Source: Immundisolibacterales bacterium (GTDB lineage Bacteria > Pseudomonadota > Gammaproteobacteria > HK1). Taken from it: a DNA stretch of 64,000 nt. The first letter of the stretch is position 1, and each line of letters opens with the position of its first letter. A program made the translations under genes and the position numbers. The notes beneath the pieces were generated by a model, which had not been told where the DNA came from, ran no database searches, and saw only the letters and a program-made list of their open reading frames with translations. The stretch spans positions 57,480 to 121,479 of the forward strand of contig JAPOPW010000060.1 in the NCBI GenBank assembly GCA_026712715.1, in the 5' to 3' direction. Shown piece after piece: positions 8,044 to 22,148 of the stretch.

Positions 8044-8607
8044 TCAATCCGGTTTCGGGTCTCCGGCTTGCGTCGGCGCGAGGTGGCCCGCGGCCGCGAA
8101 CGTGCTCGCGAAGGCGAGGGAAGGCAGCTCGTCCCGGCCGAAGAACCCCGCATCGTCCGCATCGTCGCCTGCGCGGAGCTCGCCGCTTGTCCGTTCAGCG
8201 CGATAGAGGAGGAAGACCGAGGCCCCCGCGCCGGGTGGGTTGTGGAACGCGTCGACGAGCCCCGTGACCCGCACTTCGAGGCCGGTCTCCTCGCGTGCCT
8301 CGCGCACGGCCGTCTCCACCGGCGACTCCCCGGAGTCGAGATAGCCGGCGGGAAGGCTCCACTTGCCCTTCTCGGGCTCCATCGCTCGCCGCACGAGGAG
8401 CAAGCGGCCTTCCTCGACGACCATCACGCCGACTCCCACCTTCGGTTCCACGAAGTACACCCAGCCGCACGCGGGGCACGCCCGCCTCGGCTTTCCCGCG
8501 ACCGTTCGATTGGCGAGCGGACTCGCGCAGCGCAGGCAATAGCGCGCGCGGGCGGGCGCGGTGGGCTCCGGCGCCTCGGGTGAAGCGCCGATTCTCGAAT
8601 CGTCCAT
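8044..8607 (-). CDS. Nudix hydrolase with N-terminal zinc ribbon
   Basis: This 187-residue protein has a complete Nudix box, GYLDSGESPVETAVREAREE followed by TGL, which binds the catalytic metal for hydrolysis of a nucleoside diphosphate linked to another group. A zinc ribbon (CLRC about residue 24, CPAC about residue 45) precedes it, as in NudC-like and related ADP-ribose/NADH pyrophosphatases. The protein is shorter than NudC and lacks the SQPWPFPxS motif that marks NADH specificity, so the substrate is open. ATG 8607 was chosen because the longer open frame upstream is low-complexity. It is divergent from the RND genes; the 388-base gap between them holds only a weak promoter candidate. 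Confidence 0.85.
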   Translation of the reverse strand: MDDSRIGASPEAPEPTAPARARYCLRCASPLANRTVAGKPRRACPACGWVYFVEPKVGVGVMVVEEGRLLLVRRAMEPEKGKWSLPAGYLDSGESPVETAVREAREETGLEVRVTGLVDAFHNPPGAGASVFLLYRAERTSGELRAGDDADDAGFFGRDELPSLAFASTFAAAGHLAPTQAGDPKPD

Positions 8608-8802
8608 GTTCGAAGCGCAGCGTTCTCGTCGAGTCCGGGCGGGAGGATAGCTGGCGGCGGCGGAATGCGACAGCTTCGCGAGGGTGCGGCACGCATGCCC
8701 TGCAACGGTCGCGCCGGATCCCAAGCCCGACTTCCCGATCGCCGCATGGACGGTTCCCTTGACTGTCCGGCGAGGATTGTCAGGACGGAAATCGAAGATC
8801 AG

Positions 8803-8831
8803 TTCATTCCCTGGGACACATGCGATAGATT
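8803..8831 (+). promoter_or_regulatory. weak candidate promoter for RND efflux operon
   Basis: TTCATT (8803-8808), 17 bases, TAGATT (8826-8831), about 160 bases before the adaptor gene. The -35 matches poorly. Nothing else recognisable was seen in 8608-8995. Confidence 0.28.
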
Positions 8832-8995
8832 TGGCAGGGACGGAACCTTCTGACGCAATGCGTTGCCCCGCCCGTGCGGAGAAGCACCGGCGGCCATCGG
8901 TCCCCGGACTTCGGGGAACGTCGTGACCGCGTCGCGTCCGAATTCCGACCCGATCCGCATCGGGCCAGAAGAACCACTTCAACCGGAAGACCGAG

Positions 8996-10180
8996 ATGGC
9001 GCAGCAAGTTTCCGGCTCCGAACCGTCACGTTCCCGGCCGGTTTGGCTCGGCCTCCTCCAGATTCTCCTGATTCTCGCGGTGGTCGCCGCCGCCCTTTAC
9101 TACGCACGAGCACCCGAGCGAGTGGTGCGTGGGGCCGAGTCGGACCTGACCGACGAACGCGCGAAGCCGGCCGTAAGCGTGATTCGACCGACGCCCACGG
9201 AGCGGGCGCTGACCGTGGAGCTGACGGGTTCGGTGCGGCTTCGAGAGAAGGCGACGGTCGTGTCCGAGGTCGTGGGCCGGGTGGTCTGGGTATCGCCGCA
9301 GTTCCGAAACGGTGGATCGCTCGCGGCGGACGAGCCGTTCGTCCGGGTCGACCCGTCCGCGTTCGAGCTCGAGGTCGAGGCGGCGGAGCAGGCGGTCCGG
9401 GAGGCGGAGGCGAAGGCCTGGCTCGAGAGGGCCAGGGGCGAGCATGCCGCGAAGTCGTTCGCGAGTGCGAATCCGGGGGCGGAGGCGACCGAACTGATCC
9501 GGCGCGCGCCTACGATCGCGATGGCCGAAGCGGCGCTCGGGAGGGCCCGCGTCGCCCTGAGGCAGGCCCGGCTGCAGCTCGAGCGCACGAGCATCTCCCT
9601 GCCGTACGACAGCCGGGTGGTGAGCTCCGATGTCGAGGTCGGCGAGCTGGTGGGACCCGCCGAGCTGGTCGGTGCCGCATCGCGTCTGGGGATCGTGTAT
9701 CGCACCGATGCGCTGGAAGTGGATGCGCCGATCGAACCGAGGGAGCTCGGCTACCTCGCGCCGGCGATCGGCCGCTCCGCCCGGGTTCATGTGCAGGGAC
9801 GCACCTACGAAGCGCGAGTGGTCCGGGAATCGTCGGTGGTGGCGCCCAAGACCCGTCTCGCGTCGCTGTTCCTCGCGTTCCGGGGGGAGGGGGCGCCGCG
9901 GTCGCTGCCCATGCCGGGAACGTTCGCGGAGGTGGCGATCACGGGTCCCTCCTTCGACAACGTGTACGTGCTGCCGGAATCCGCCCGGCAGGAGGGGGGC
10001 AGGGTCTGGGTCGTCGTCGACGGGGTTCTCCAGTCGACCGTTCCAAGGGAGCTCGGGCGCACCGATGACGGCTGGGTAGTCGAGGTGTTCGACGCCGGCC
10101 AGGGTGTCGTCGTCGGCACGCTGTCGGGGGCACGGGCGGGACTCGCCGTCGTCGCGAAGAGCGCGGAGCCGTCGGGGTAG
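8996..10180 (+). CDS. RND efflux periplasmic adaptor (membrane fusion protein)
   Basis: The 394-residue product is a membrane fusion protein linking an inner-membrane RND pump to an outer-membrane channel. One N-terminal transmembrane anchor (about residues 17-37) is followed by a barrel-lipoyl region (VELTGSVRLREKATVVSEVVGRV), a helical hairpin rich in Ala/Glu/Arg (about 120-205) and the beta-barrel and membrane-proximal domains. The stretch STSISLPYDSRVVSSDVEVGE-like (ERTSISLPYDSRVVSSDVEV) is the return lipoyl half. The RND permease follows after 6 bases, so the two are one operon. No outer-membrane factor gene is nearby, so a TolC-like protein encoded elsewhere is inferred. Substrate is unknown. 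Confidence 0.9.
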   Translation: MAQQVSGSEPSRSRPVWLGLLQILLILAVVAAALYYARAPERVVRGAESDLTDERAKPAVSVIRPTPTERALTVELTGSVRLREKATVVSEVVGRVVWVSPQFRNGGSLAADEPFVRVDPSAFELEVEAAEQAVREAEAKAWLERARGEHAAKSFASANPGAEATELIRRAPTIAMAEAALGRARVALRQARLQLERTSISLPYDSRVVSSDVEVGELVGPAELVGAASRLGIVYRTDALEVDAPIEPRELGYLAPAIGRSARVHVQGRTYEARVVRESSVVAPKTRLASLFLAFRGEGAPRSLPMPGTFAEVAITGPSFDNVYVLPESARQEGGRVWVVVDGVLQSTVPRELGRTDDGWVVEVFDAGQGVVVGTLSGARAGLAVVAKSAEPSG

Positions 10181-10186
10181 CCGGGC

Positions 10187-13100
10187 ATGAATTCGGACAC
10201 CAGCGACACCGCGCTCCGCGCCGTGCCGGCCAAGTGGACGGGAATCATCGCGTACTTTGCCGGGAACCGCGTTGCCGCGAACCTCCTCATGTTGTTCATC
10301 ATCGTCGGGGGGGTGGCCTCGGCGCTGCATCTCCCCGTTCAGAACTTCCCCGAGTTCGAGTCCCGGACGGTGAGCGTCTCGCTCCGCCAGCCCGGCGCGT
10401 CGCCGAAGGAGGTGGAGGAGGACATCATCCGCCGGGTGGAAGAGGCGGTGCGAGGCGTCCCGGGGGTGGAGCGGGTGGTCAGCACCGCGACCCATGGCAG
10501 CGGCCGGGTCAACGTCGAGCTGGCCGACTTCGCCGATGCGCAGACCGTCCTCGCCGACGTTTCCCGCGCCGTCGACGGGATCGAGGAATTTCCTCCGCAG
10601 GTCGCGGAGCGTCCGGAAGTGGAGCTGTTCCAGCTCCCGCGCAAGGTCATGACCCTCGCCGTCTCGTCCTCACGGATCGGGGAAGACGATCTGCGACAGG
10701 CCGCGGAGGACCTTCGCGACGGGTTGCTGAGGCTGCCCTCCCTTTCCCAGGTGTTCCTGGAGGGAACGCGAGAACGCGAAATCTCGATCGAGCTCAGCGA
10801 GGAGGTGCTGCGGCGCCACGATCTCTCCATCAGCCAGGTGGCCAGGGCGGTCCGGCGAGCCTCCCTCAATCTCACGTTCGGGGAGCTGCGGACCGAAGCC
10901 GGGGGCGTGGTCCTGCATACCGTCGCCAAGCGCCGGCTCGGAGAGGAGTTCGAGGACATCCCGCTCATTACGCGACTGGACGGGACGATTGTCACGCTGG
11001 GAGACGTGGCGAAAGTCCGCGACGGATTCGTGGACGAGGACATCGTATCCGAGTTCAACGGCAAGCCCGCCGTGTTCGTCCGGATCGATGCGGCGCAGGA
11101 GCAGTCGATCGTCGACATCGCCGGAGAGGTCGAGACCTGGCTCGCGACCTGGCCGGCCCCCCAGGACGTCGAGGTCGGCATCTGGAACAATCGGGCGACC
11201 CTGATCTTCGATCGGTTCTCGAAGATCGTCCGCAACGGGGTGATCGGCACCTTGCTGGTCTTTCTCTGCCTCATCCTCGTCTTCGATCTTCGCGTCGCAT
11301 TCTGGGTAACCGCGGGCATTCCCGTGTCGTTCGTCGGATCCCTTCTCTTCTTCGGCACCGCGGACCTGACGTTGAACATGGGGACGCTGTTCGCTTTCTT
11401 CCTCCTCATCGGAGTCGTGGTGGACGACGCGGTGGTGGTCGGCGAGAGCATCGCGGCGGAACGCGAGACGGGGAAGAACGCGCTCGAGGCGGCGGTCTCG
11501 GGGGCGAAGGCGGTCGCGGGGCCGCTCACCATCGCCGCGTGCACGACCGTCCTGGCTTTCGTGCCGCTGCTCTTCGTCGCGGCGAACGTCTACCAGGTGG
11601 TGAACGTCTTTCCATACGTCGCGCTGTTCGTGCTCCTCGTATCTCTCGTCGAAGCGTTCTTCATCCTGCCCGCCCATCTCGCGCACGCGAGCCGCTGGAG
11701 CGCGCCGCCGCTGAGCAGCGTGCAGGATCGGGTCCGGATCTGGTTGGACGACGTTCGCGATCGGGTCGTGGCGCCGGCCGCGTCGTGGTCCGTGCGCCAT
11801 GTCTGGCTGACCCTCGCCAGCGCGCTCGCGGTCGTCGTCGTGTCGCTGTTCCTGATGCGCTCGGAGTCGGTGCGCGTCGTCCTCTTCGACCGGGACCTGG
11901 ATGCCCCGGACAGCATCCAGGCCGACCTTCACCTGCCGGTCGGAACGCCTTTCGACACCACCCTGGCTGCGGCGGAACGCTTCGCGAGTGCCGCACGCGC
12001 GGTCAACGACGGCCTCGAAGGCACGTCGATCAACGCGGTCAGCCTGCTGGTCGGCAATCTCGCGTTGCCCCGGCCCGGTGACGAGCACCGGAACTCGAGC
12101 CATCTCGCGTCGGTGAGGGTCCATCTCAATCCACGTCCCGTCCGGAGCGCGTCGGCGCCGGAGATCGAGCGATTCTGGCGATCGAGGGTCGGTGACGATT
12201 CCGGGCTGAACAAGGTCGAGTTCCGGACCTCGCGCCTGAACTTCCCGCCAACCGTCGCATATTCGATAAGGCACGACGATCCGGAAGTCCTGACCCGGGT
12301 CGCATCGGAGCTGCGCTCCCTCATGGGAACCGTCCCGGGAATCTACGGAGTAGCGGACAACCTGTCGCTCGGAAGGCGACACATCGAGGTCAGTCTGACC
12401 CCGGCCGGTCAGGCGGCGGGGTTGACCCCGGCGGCCGTCGGTGGGCAGTTGCGGGCCAACTTCCACGGCGTCGAGGTTCAGCGCCTTCAGCGCGGACGCG
12501 ACGAAGTCAAGGTCATGGTGCGATACCCGCCCGAACGGCGCCGGAGTCTCCGGGAGCTGGCAAGCGAACGCATCCGTCGGCCGGGAGGCGGAGAGGTCCC
12601 GCTGTCGACCGTGGCCGAAATCAGCGAGAAGCGCGAGCTCGCCACCTTGACGCGGATCGACGGGCGCCGGTCAGCCCTCGTGACCGCGAATGCCGACGCC
12701 GCCGTGATCACCCCGATCCAGGCGCGCCGGGCGGTCGAGCGGGAGTTCATTCCCGGCCTCGTGGCGAAGTACCCGGGGGTGCGAATCGACGTCGCCGGCG
12801 GGGCCCGCAAGGAGAAGGCGCTGCTGGCGACCCTCGCCGTGATCGTCCCCATCGTGCTGCTTGCAATCTATGCGCTGATGGCGGCGTTCCTGCGCAGCTA
12901 CTGGAAGCCCGTGATCGCGGTGGCCGGCGTGCCCATCGCGTTCGCGGGAGCGGTCCTGGGACACTGGGCGCTCGGGTGGGACTTCACCGCGATGTCGTTG
13001 TTCGGCGTCATCGCGGTCGGCGGGGTCATCGTGAACGATGCGCTGGTTCTGCTGGACCGCTACAACACGATCCGGCGCGAGATGGCGCCGATTCCGGCAA

Positions 13101-13324
13101 TCGCCGCCGCCGCGGCGGCGGCTCGCCATCGTTTTCGGGCCGTTTTCCTGACCAGCCTGACCACCGTCCTCGGGCTGTCGCCCATGCTCTACGACCGCAG
13201 CGACGAGCTGATCAACATGGTCCCCCTCGTCGTCAGCATGTGGGGCGGCCTGGTGCTGTCGACCCTGTTCATCCTGTTCCTGCTGCCCGCGCTGGTGATG
13301 CTGGTCGACGGCCGCGGGGACTGA
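10187..13324 (+). CDS. RND efflux permease
   Basis: The 1045-residue protein has the full RND layout: TM1 near residues 24-45, a large periplasmic loop, TM2-TM6 about 340-500, TM7 near 545, a second periplasmic loop and TM8-TM12 about 880-1040. The proton-relay motif in TM4, GVVVDDAVVVGESI, keeps both aspartates. The length and sequence suit the hydrophobe/amphiphile exporter group rather than the heavy-metal group. It is coupled to the adaptor gene upstream and convergent with pepN, from which it is separated by only 54 bases containing no clear terminator. Function as a drug or envelope-stress pump is inferred from the family. Confidence 0.93.
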   Translation: MNSDTSDTALRAVPAKWTGIIAYFAGNRVAANLLMLFIIVGGVASALHLPVQNFPEFESRTVSVSLRQPGASPKEVEEDIIRRVEEAVRGVPGVERVVSTATHGSGRVNVELADFADAQTVLADVSRAVDGIEEFPPQVAERPEVELFQLPRKVMTLAVSSSRIGEDDLRQAAEDLRDGLLRLPSLSQVFLEGTREREISIELSEEVLRRHDLSISQVARAVRRASLNLTFGELRTEAGGVVLHTVAKRRLGEEFEDIPLITRLDGTIVTLGDVAKVRDGFVDEDIVSEFNGKPAVFVRIDAAQEQSIVDIAGEVETWLATWPAPQDVEVGIWNNRATLIFDRFSKIVRNGVIGTLLVFLCLILVFDLRVAFWVTAGIPVSFVGSLLFFGTADLTLNMGTLFAFFLLIGVVVDDAVVVGESIAAERETGKNALEAAVSGAKAVAGPLTIAACTTVLAFVPLLFVAANVYQVVNVFPYVALFVLLVSLVEAFFILPAHLAHASRWSAPPLSSVQDRVRIWLDDVRDRVVAPAASWSVRHVWLTLASALAVVVVSLFLMRSESVRVVLFDRDLDAPDSIQADLHLPVGTPFDTTLAAAERFASAARAVNDGLEGTSINAVSLLVGNLALPRPGDEHRNSSHLASVRVHLNPRPVRSASAPEIERFWRSRVGDDSGLNKVEFRTSRLNFPPTVAYSIRHDDPEVLTRVASELRSLMGTVPGIYGVADNLSLGRRHIEVSLTPAGQAAGLTPAAVGGQLRANFHGVEVQRLQRGRDEVKVMVRYPPERRRSLRELASERIRRPGGGEVPLSTVAEISEKRELATLTRIDGRRSALVTANADAAVITPIQARRAVEREFIPGLVAKYPGVRIDVAGGARKEKALLATLAVIVPIVLLAIYALMAAFLRSYWKPVIAVAGVPIAFAGAVLGHWALGWDFTAMSLFGVIAVGGVIVNDALVLLDRYNTIRREMAPIPAIAAAAAAARHRFRAVFLTSLTTVLGLSPMLYDRSDELINMVPLVVSMWGGLVLSTLFILFLLPALVMLVDGRGD

Positions 13325-13378
13325 CCCGCCGGACGCGCGGGCGCGCCCGGTCCCGCGCCCCCGCCGACGGCCCGATTC

Positions 13379-16105
13379 TCAGCCCGCCGGCTTCAGGATC
13401 CGGGTCAGCACCTCGTTCGTGTTCCTCGACACCTTCGGCATCGTGAGCACCGACTCCATGGCGGAGCCCATCCGCTCGCGCCGCAAATCGTCGTGGCGTC
13501 GCCAGTGGGCCATGACCCCCGCGAGACGGGCCGCGAGCTCGGGGATGAGGGGGTCGATCTCTCGCATCCGGTCAGCCCAGAACCGGTAGCCGGATCCGTC
13601 GGCGGCGTGGAAGTGCACCTGGTTGCCGTCGCAAAACGACAGAACGAGCGCTCGCAACCGGTTCGGGTTCGTGCCGTCGAAAGCCGGGTGCGCGCGAAGC
13701 TCCACGACCCGGTCGAGGGCGCCGGCGAGCGAGGATTGCGCCTGGACGGCCAGCCACTTGTCCATGGCGAGGGGGTTGTCGCCGAAGCGCGTCTCGAACG
13801 CCGCGAGCGCCTCCTCGCGTTCCTCGCACTCGATGTCCGCCAAGCACTTCAGGGCGGCCATCGTATCGGTCATGTTGTCGGAGGCGTGGAGCTGGTTCAG
13901 ACACTCGCGCCGGGCGGCCGGGGTTCCGCTGGCGGCAAGGTAGCCGAGGCAGACGTTCGCGAGCGCCCGGCGGGCCGCGCCCTGCGGGTGGTACCGGTAC
14001 GGCTCGCGCGCACCGAGCCGTCCCCGTGCTTCGTCGAGGTCCGGGGCCAGGGTCTGGCCAAGCGCGCGCCCGAGTGCCTTGCGCGCCCGGTGGATGGCGT
14101 CGACGTCGATCCGCTTCATGCGATCCGCGAGATAGCCTTCCGACGGCAGGGTCAGTATCTCGGCCGCGAGCCCGCCGTCGATGGCGCGGTCGCGGAGCAC
14201 CGCCCGCATCGCCCCGGCGAAGGCGGGGTCGGCCGCCTCGCCCCCCGCCGGGGGCCTGCCGCCGCCCGCGATCAGGCGGTCGAGCCGGGCGAGCGCGAGG
14301 GACTGCCCCGCATCCCACCGTGCATAGGGATCGGGGTCGTGGGCGAGGAGGGTGAGAAGGTCCTCGTCCGGCCGCTCCATCTCGATCCTGACCGGGGCGG
14401 AGAACCCGCGCAGCACCGACGCGACCGGAGGGGCGTCGATCCCGTCGAGAACGAAGCGCTCGTTCGGGGCTCGGACCTCGAGCACCACCGTCCCGTCCCC
14501 CGCGGACGGCTCCCCCCCGAAAGCCACCCTTGGGGAGGATGACGACGGGGCGAGCACGCGCCCGTCCCGGCCGACGAGTCCTACCGCGAGAGGCAGGTGA
14601 ACGGGCTCCTTGGGCGAGCCGTCGGCGGTCGCGCGAAGCTCCTGCCGCACCCGCAGGCTCCACCGGCGCGCCTGCGGATCGTAGCTGTCTTCGAGGTGCA
14701 GGATCGGGGTCCCCGCCTGCGAGTACCAACGCCGGAACTGCCCGAGATCGATGCCGCCGCCGTCCTCCATCGCCGACAAGAAATCGTCCGTGGTGGCGGC
14801 CGCGCCGTCGTGGCGCTCGAGGTAGCGGCGCAGGCCGCGCCGGAATCCCTCCGGGCCGAGCAGGACATGCATCATGCGGATGATCTCGGCGCCCTTCCAA
14901 TAGATCGTAAGGGTGTAGAAATTATTGATTTCCTCGTATGCGTCAGGGCGCACGGGATGAGCGTCGGGGCCGCTGTCCTCCTTGAACTGGCGGTCGCGGA
15001 GGAGGCGCGCGTCCCGAATGCGTTTGACCGCCGGAGAGCCCATGGCGGCCGAGAACTGCTGGTCGCGAAAGACCGTCAGCCCTTCCTTGAGGCTCAACTG
15101 GAACCAGTCGCGACAGGTGACCCGGTTGCCGGTCCAGTTGTGGAAGTACTCGTGGCCGATCACCGCCTCGACATCGGCGTAGTCGAGGTCGGTCGCGGTC
15201 GCCGGATCGGCGAGGACGTAGCGGGAGTTGAAGACATTGAGCCCCTTGTTCTCCATCGCCCCCATGTTGAAGTGGTCCACGGCCACGATCATGTAGAGAT
15301 CGAGGTCGTACTCGAGCCCGTACACCTCTTCGTCCCAGCGCATCGCCTTCTTGAGCGACTCCATCGCGTGCCCGCAGTGACCGATGTTGTGGGGCTCGGA
15401 GTAGATGCGAAGCGCCACCTCGCGGCCGGATGCGGTGGTGAACCCATCCTCCCGGCAGGCGAGGTCGCCGGCGACGAGGGCGAAGAGATAGCAAGGCTTC
15501 GGAAACGGATCCACCCATCGCGCGAAGTGGCGGCCGTCCTCGAGCGGCCCGCTCGCGACGAGGTTGCCGTTCGAAAGGAGGACCGGAAAATTCGCCCGCG
15601 AGGCGCGAATGGTGGTGGTGTACCGCGCCAGCACGTCGGGCCGGTCGGGATAGAAGGTGATGCGCCGGAAGTCCTCCGCCTCGCATTGGGTGCAGAGGAT
15701 CCCGTTCGACTCGTACAGCCCCTTGAGGGTGGTGTTGCGGCCCGGAAAGATGCGGGTACGGATGGTCAGGGCGAAGGGAGCGGAAGGAGCGGGTTCCGGA
15801 CCGGCGCCCTCCTTTCGCTCCCCGACCCGCCCGACGAGGGAGGCGGGGACGACGAGCCGGCCCGCGTCGAGTCCGTACTCGTTCGGCGAGAGCGTCCGGC
15901 CGTCCAGGGCCACGCCGTCCGGCTCGAGGTCGGTGCCGTCGAGAACCAGGGGGGTGTCCGCCGGGGTCTGCGGAGCGCGCCGCACCGAGAGGGTGGAGGT
16001 GACGAGGCATTCGTCGCCCGCGAGGTCGAAGTCGAGATCAATCGAGTCGACCAGATAGGGGGGCGGCGCGTAGTCCTCGAGTCGCACTTCGCGTTCTTCG
16101 GTCAT
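13379..16105 (-). CDS. pepN: aminopeptidase N
   Basis: PepN is a cytoplasmic M1-family zinc aminopeptidase that removes N-terminal residues from peptides. The 908-residue product has the exopeptidase motif GAMENKGLN, the zinc motif HEYFHNWTGNRVTCRDWFQL with the third ligand Glu in LKEG, and a full C-terminal helical domain ending EVLTRILKPAG. The family is usually about 870-890 residues. I start at ATG 16105 (MTEEREVRLEDYAPP) because the open frame continuing to 16426 reads through a VapC remnant and low-complexity sequence. Several short insertions, for example the region ERKEGAGPEPAPSAPF near residue 100, account for the extra length. Confidence 0.96.
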   Translation of the reverse strand: MTEEREVRLEDYAPPPYLVDSIDLDFDLAGDECLVTSTLSVRRAPQTPADTPLVLDGTDLEPDGVALDGRTLSPNEYGLDAGRLVVPASLVGRVGERKEGAGPEPAPSAPFALTIRTRIFPGRNTTLKGLYESNGILCTQCEAEDFRRITFYPDRPDVLARYTTTIRASRANFPVLLSNGNLVASGPLEDGRHFARWVDPFPKPCYLFALVAGDLACREDGFTTASGREVALRIYSEPHNIGHCGHAMESLKKAMRWDEEVYGLEYDLDLYMIVAVDHFNMGAMENKGLNVFNSRYVLADPATATDLDYADVEAVIGHEYFHNWTGNRVTCRDWFQLSLKEGLTVFRDQQFSAAMGSPAVKRIRDARLLRDRQFKEDSGPDAHPVRPDAYEEINNFYTLTIYWKGAEIIRMMHVLLGPEGFRRGLRRYLERHDGAAATTDDFLSAMEDGGGIDLGQFRRWYSQAGTPILHLEDSYDPQARRWSLRVRQELRATADGSPKEPVHLPLAVGLVGRDGRVLAPSSSSPRVAFGGEPSAGDGTVVLEVRAPNERFVLDGIDAPPVASVLRGFSAPVRIEMERPDEDLLTLLAHDPDPYARWDAGQSLALARLDRLIAGGGRPPAGGEAADPAFAGAMRAVLRDRAIDGGLAAEILTLPSEGYLADRMKRIDVDAIHRARKALGRALGQTLAPDLDEARGRLGAREPYRYHPQGAARRALANVCLGYLAASGTPAARRECLNQLHASDNMTDTMAALKCLADIECEEREEALAAFETRFGDNPLAMDKWLAVQAQSSLAGALDRVVELRAHPAFDGTNPNRLRALVLSFCDGNQVHFHAADGSGYRFWADRMREIDPLIPELAARLAGVMAHWRRHDDLRRERMGSAMESVLTMPKVSRNTNEVLTRILKPAG

Positions 16106-16181
16106 CCGGGGGGCTCCACGGTCACGGTCATCGTCCGGCGCTCGCGCGCGGCGGGAATGATATCGAGGGCAGGCGGACCCC

Positions 16182-16388
16182 TCACGCGGATGGCCGCACG
16201 AAGTAGGGCACTTCCACGAAGTCGTGTCGTTCGGGCGGAAAGTCCTTCGTGTTCCGGGTGACGAGGCGCAGCCCGTTGCGCCGCGCAACGGCTGCCTGCA
16301 GTGCATCGGGGAGCTCGCGGGCGGAAACGGTGGCGGCGAGGCACGGCGCGGGACCGGATTCGAGACCGGCCGGCCGGCGGACCGCCAT
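16182..16388 (-). pseudogene. VapC-type PIN toxin C-terminal remnant
   Basis: The encoded segment ELPDALQAAVARRNGLRLVT followed by RNTKDF and a short tail matches the last third of PIN-domain toxins: the final acidic residue region and the common LVTRNxxDF motif. The N-terminal two thirds, with the first catalytic aspartates, and any antitoxin gene are missing. The remnant sits between pepN and pyrG and ends where the pyrG promoter begins. It is most likely a decayed toxin-antitoxin locus. Confidence 0.6.
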
Positions 16389-16416
16389 TGAGCGGCCCCG
16401 CCCGGTCTGCTAGGCT
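16388..16416 (+). promoter_or_regulatory. pyrG operon promoter
   Basis: TTGAGC (16388-16393), a 17-base spacer and TAGGCT (16411-16416). Transcription is expected 6-9 bases downstream, at 16422-16425, which reads CCCA. This probably drives pyrG-kdsA-eno-ftsB-ispD-ispF. Confidence 0.65.
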
Positions 16417-16418
16417 GA

Positions 16419-18227
<1,809 letters not shown>

Positions 18228-18279
18228 TCGTTCGCGGGCGGCCCGCCGCCGGTCCGGTCGCGGGGGAAGGCCCACGCTG

Positions 18280-20754
<2,475 letters not shown>

Positions 20755-20758
<4 letters not shown>

Positions 20759-21507
20759 GGCCCGCGAGGGGCCCGGTCTGGGGGCTCGTCGCGGCTGCGG
20801 GAGCGGGGCGTCGCTTCGGCGCAGCGGTTCCCAAGCAATACACGAAGCTGGCCGGACGGCCGATGCTCGCGCATTCGATCGAGCGGCTCGCGGCCGATCG
20901 GCGGGTGAGGGCGGTGATGGTCGTCGTGCCGCGCGCGGATTCCGCGTTCGCGTGCCTTCGGACCCGTCTCGGCATCGACGTGATGCACGTCGAGGGAGGC
21001 GACGATCGAAGCGATTCGGTCGCCAACGGACTGGAGGGTCTTGCGGCGCAGGCCGGGGCCGCCCCGGAGGACTGGGTGCTCGTCCACGATGCGGCGCGTC
21101 CCTGCCTCCACCACGAGGACCTCGCAGCCCTGATCGATGCGGGGCTCGACCAGCCGACCGGAGCGCTCCTCGCGGCACCGGTGCGGGACACGCTCAAGCG
21201 CGCACGCCGGGACGGCGGCGGCGGGGAGGCGATGGTGGAGGCGACGGTCCCGCGCGAACGGATGTGGCGCGCGCTCACGCCGCAGATGTTCCGGCTCGTC
21301 GAGCTCGCCTCGGCGCTTGCGGAGGCGTCCGCCCGCAGGGACGCAGCCACCGACGATGCCGCGGCGATCGAGGCGTGGGCCGCGCGCCGGGGCCGCCCGC
21401 CGCCGCGGCTCGTCGAGGCCCGCCACGAGAACCTCAAGGTCACCGTTCCGGGCGATCTCGATGCGGCCGACCGGGTTCTCGTCTCCGGAGCCGCGGGTCC
21501 CGGATGA
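20755..21507 (+). CDS. ispD: 2-C-methyl-D-erythritol 4-phosphate cytidylyltransferase
   Basis: IspD adds CMP from CTP to methylerythritol phosphate in isoprenoid synthesis, so it consumes the product of pyrG at the head of the operon. The 250-residue protein has the nucleotide-binding start VAAAGAGRRFGAAVPKQY, the motif VLVHDAARPC and the C-terminal ETRHENLKVT-like segment VEARHENLKVTVPGDL. Length is slightly above the usual 230-240. It starts with an ATGA overlap on ftsB and ends with an ATGA overlap on ispF. Confidence 0.96.
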
Positions 21508-22004
21508 GCTTTCGAATCGGTCAGGGCTACGACGCGCACCGCTATGGCCCGGGCGACGGCATCGTGGTGGGCGGAGAGCGCATCCCCTTCGACCGGGGCG
21601 TCGTGGCCCACTCCGACGGCGACGTGCTCGCGCACGCGGTGTGCGACGCGATGCTCGGCGCGGCGGGGCTCGGGGACCTCGGGGCGTGGTTCCCGGACTC
21701 CGATCCGCGCTACGCCCGCGCTTCGAGTCGCGGGCTTCTCCGCGAGGTACGTGCCCGGATCGCCGAGGCGGGCTGGCAGGCGGTGAATGTCGACGCGACG
21801 GTCGTCGCGCAGGCGCCGCGGCTCTCGGGACACCGCGATGCGATCCGCGCCAACCTGGCGGCCGACCTCGGCCTTCCCGTGGAGGCGGCCAGCGTCAAGG
21901 CGACCACCACCGAGGGGATGGGGTTTACCGGCCGCCGCGAAGGCATCGCGTGCCATGCGGTGGTCCTGCTCGAAGCGGTCCCGCGGGTCGAAGGTTCCAC
22001 CTGA
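21504..22004 (+). CDS. ispF: 2-C-methyl-D-erythritol 2,4-cyclodiphosphate synthase
   Basis: IspF cyclises CDP-methylerythritol phosphate and is the next-but-one step after IspD. The 166-residue product begins FRIGQGYDAHRYGPGDGIVV, with the zinc ligands in GYDAHR, then HSDGDVLAHAVCDAMLGAAG and the C-terminal KATTTEGMGFTGRREGIAC. It is the last gene of the operon; the 144 bases to the convergent HTTM gene show no clear terminator. Confidence 0.97.
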   Translation: MSFRIGQGYDAHRYGPGDGIVVGGERIPFDRGVVAHSDGDVLAHAVCDAMLGAAGLGDLGAWFPDSDPRYARASSRGLLREVRARIAEAGWQAVNVDATVVAQAPRLSGHRDAIRANLAADLGLPVEAASVKATTTEGMGFTGRREGIACHAVVLLEAVPRVEGST

Positions 22005-22148
22005 GCCGGCGGCGACCGCCGGGGGCCGAACGTTCGCGTCACCGGTCGGGACGCGATGCGCACGCCCGTCCCGCCGTTCGCCCGTCCCGCCTGCCCGCTC
22101 CCCGGCAAGACCGCGGAACGAAGCCGCCGGGGCGTCGAGGGTCGCGAG

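Noticed and set aside
10670..12466. 598-codon minus-strand frame opposite the RND permease
   Set aside because: Asp/Arg/Gly-rich antisense shadow of a clear RND pump.
13325..13378. Intrinsic terminator between the RND permease and pepN
   Set aside because: GC-rich and able to fold, but there is no T-run on either strand, so a terminator cannot be supported.
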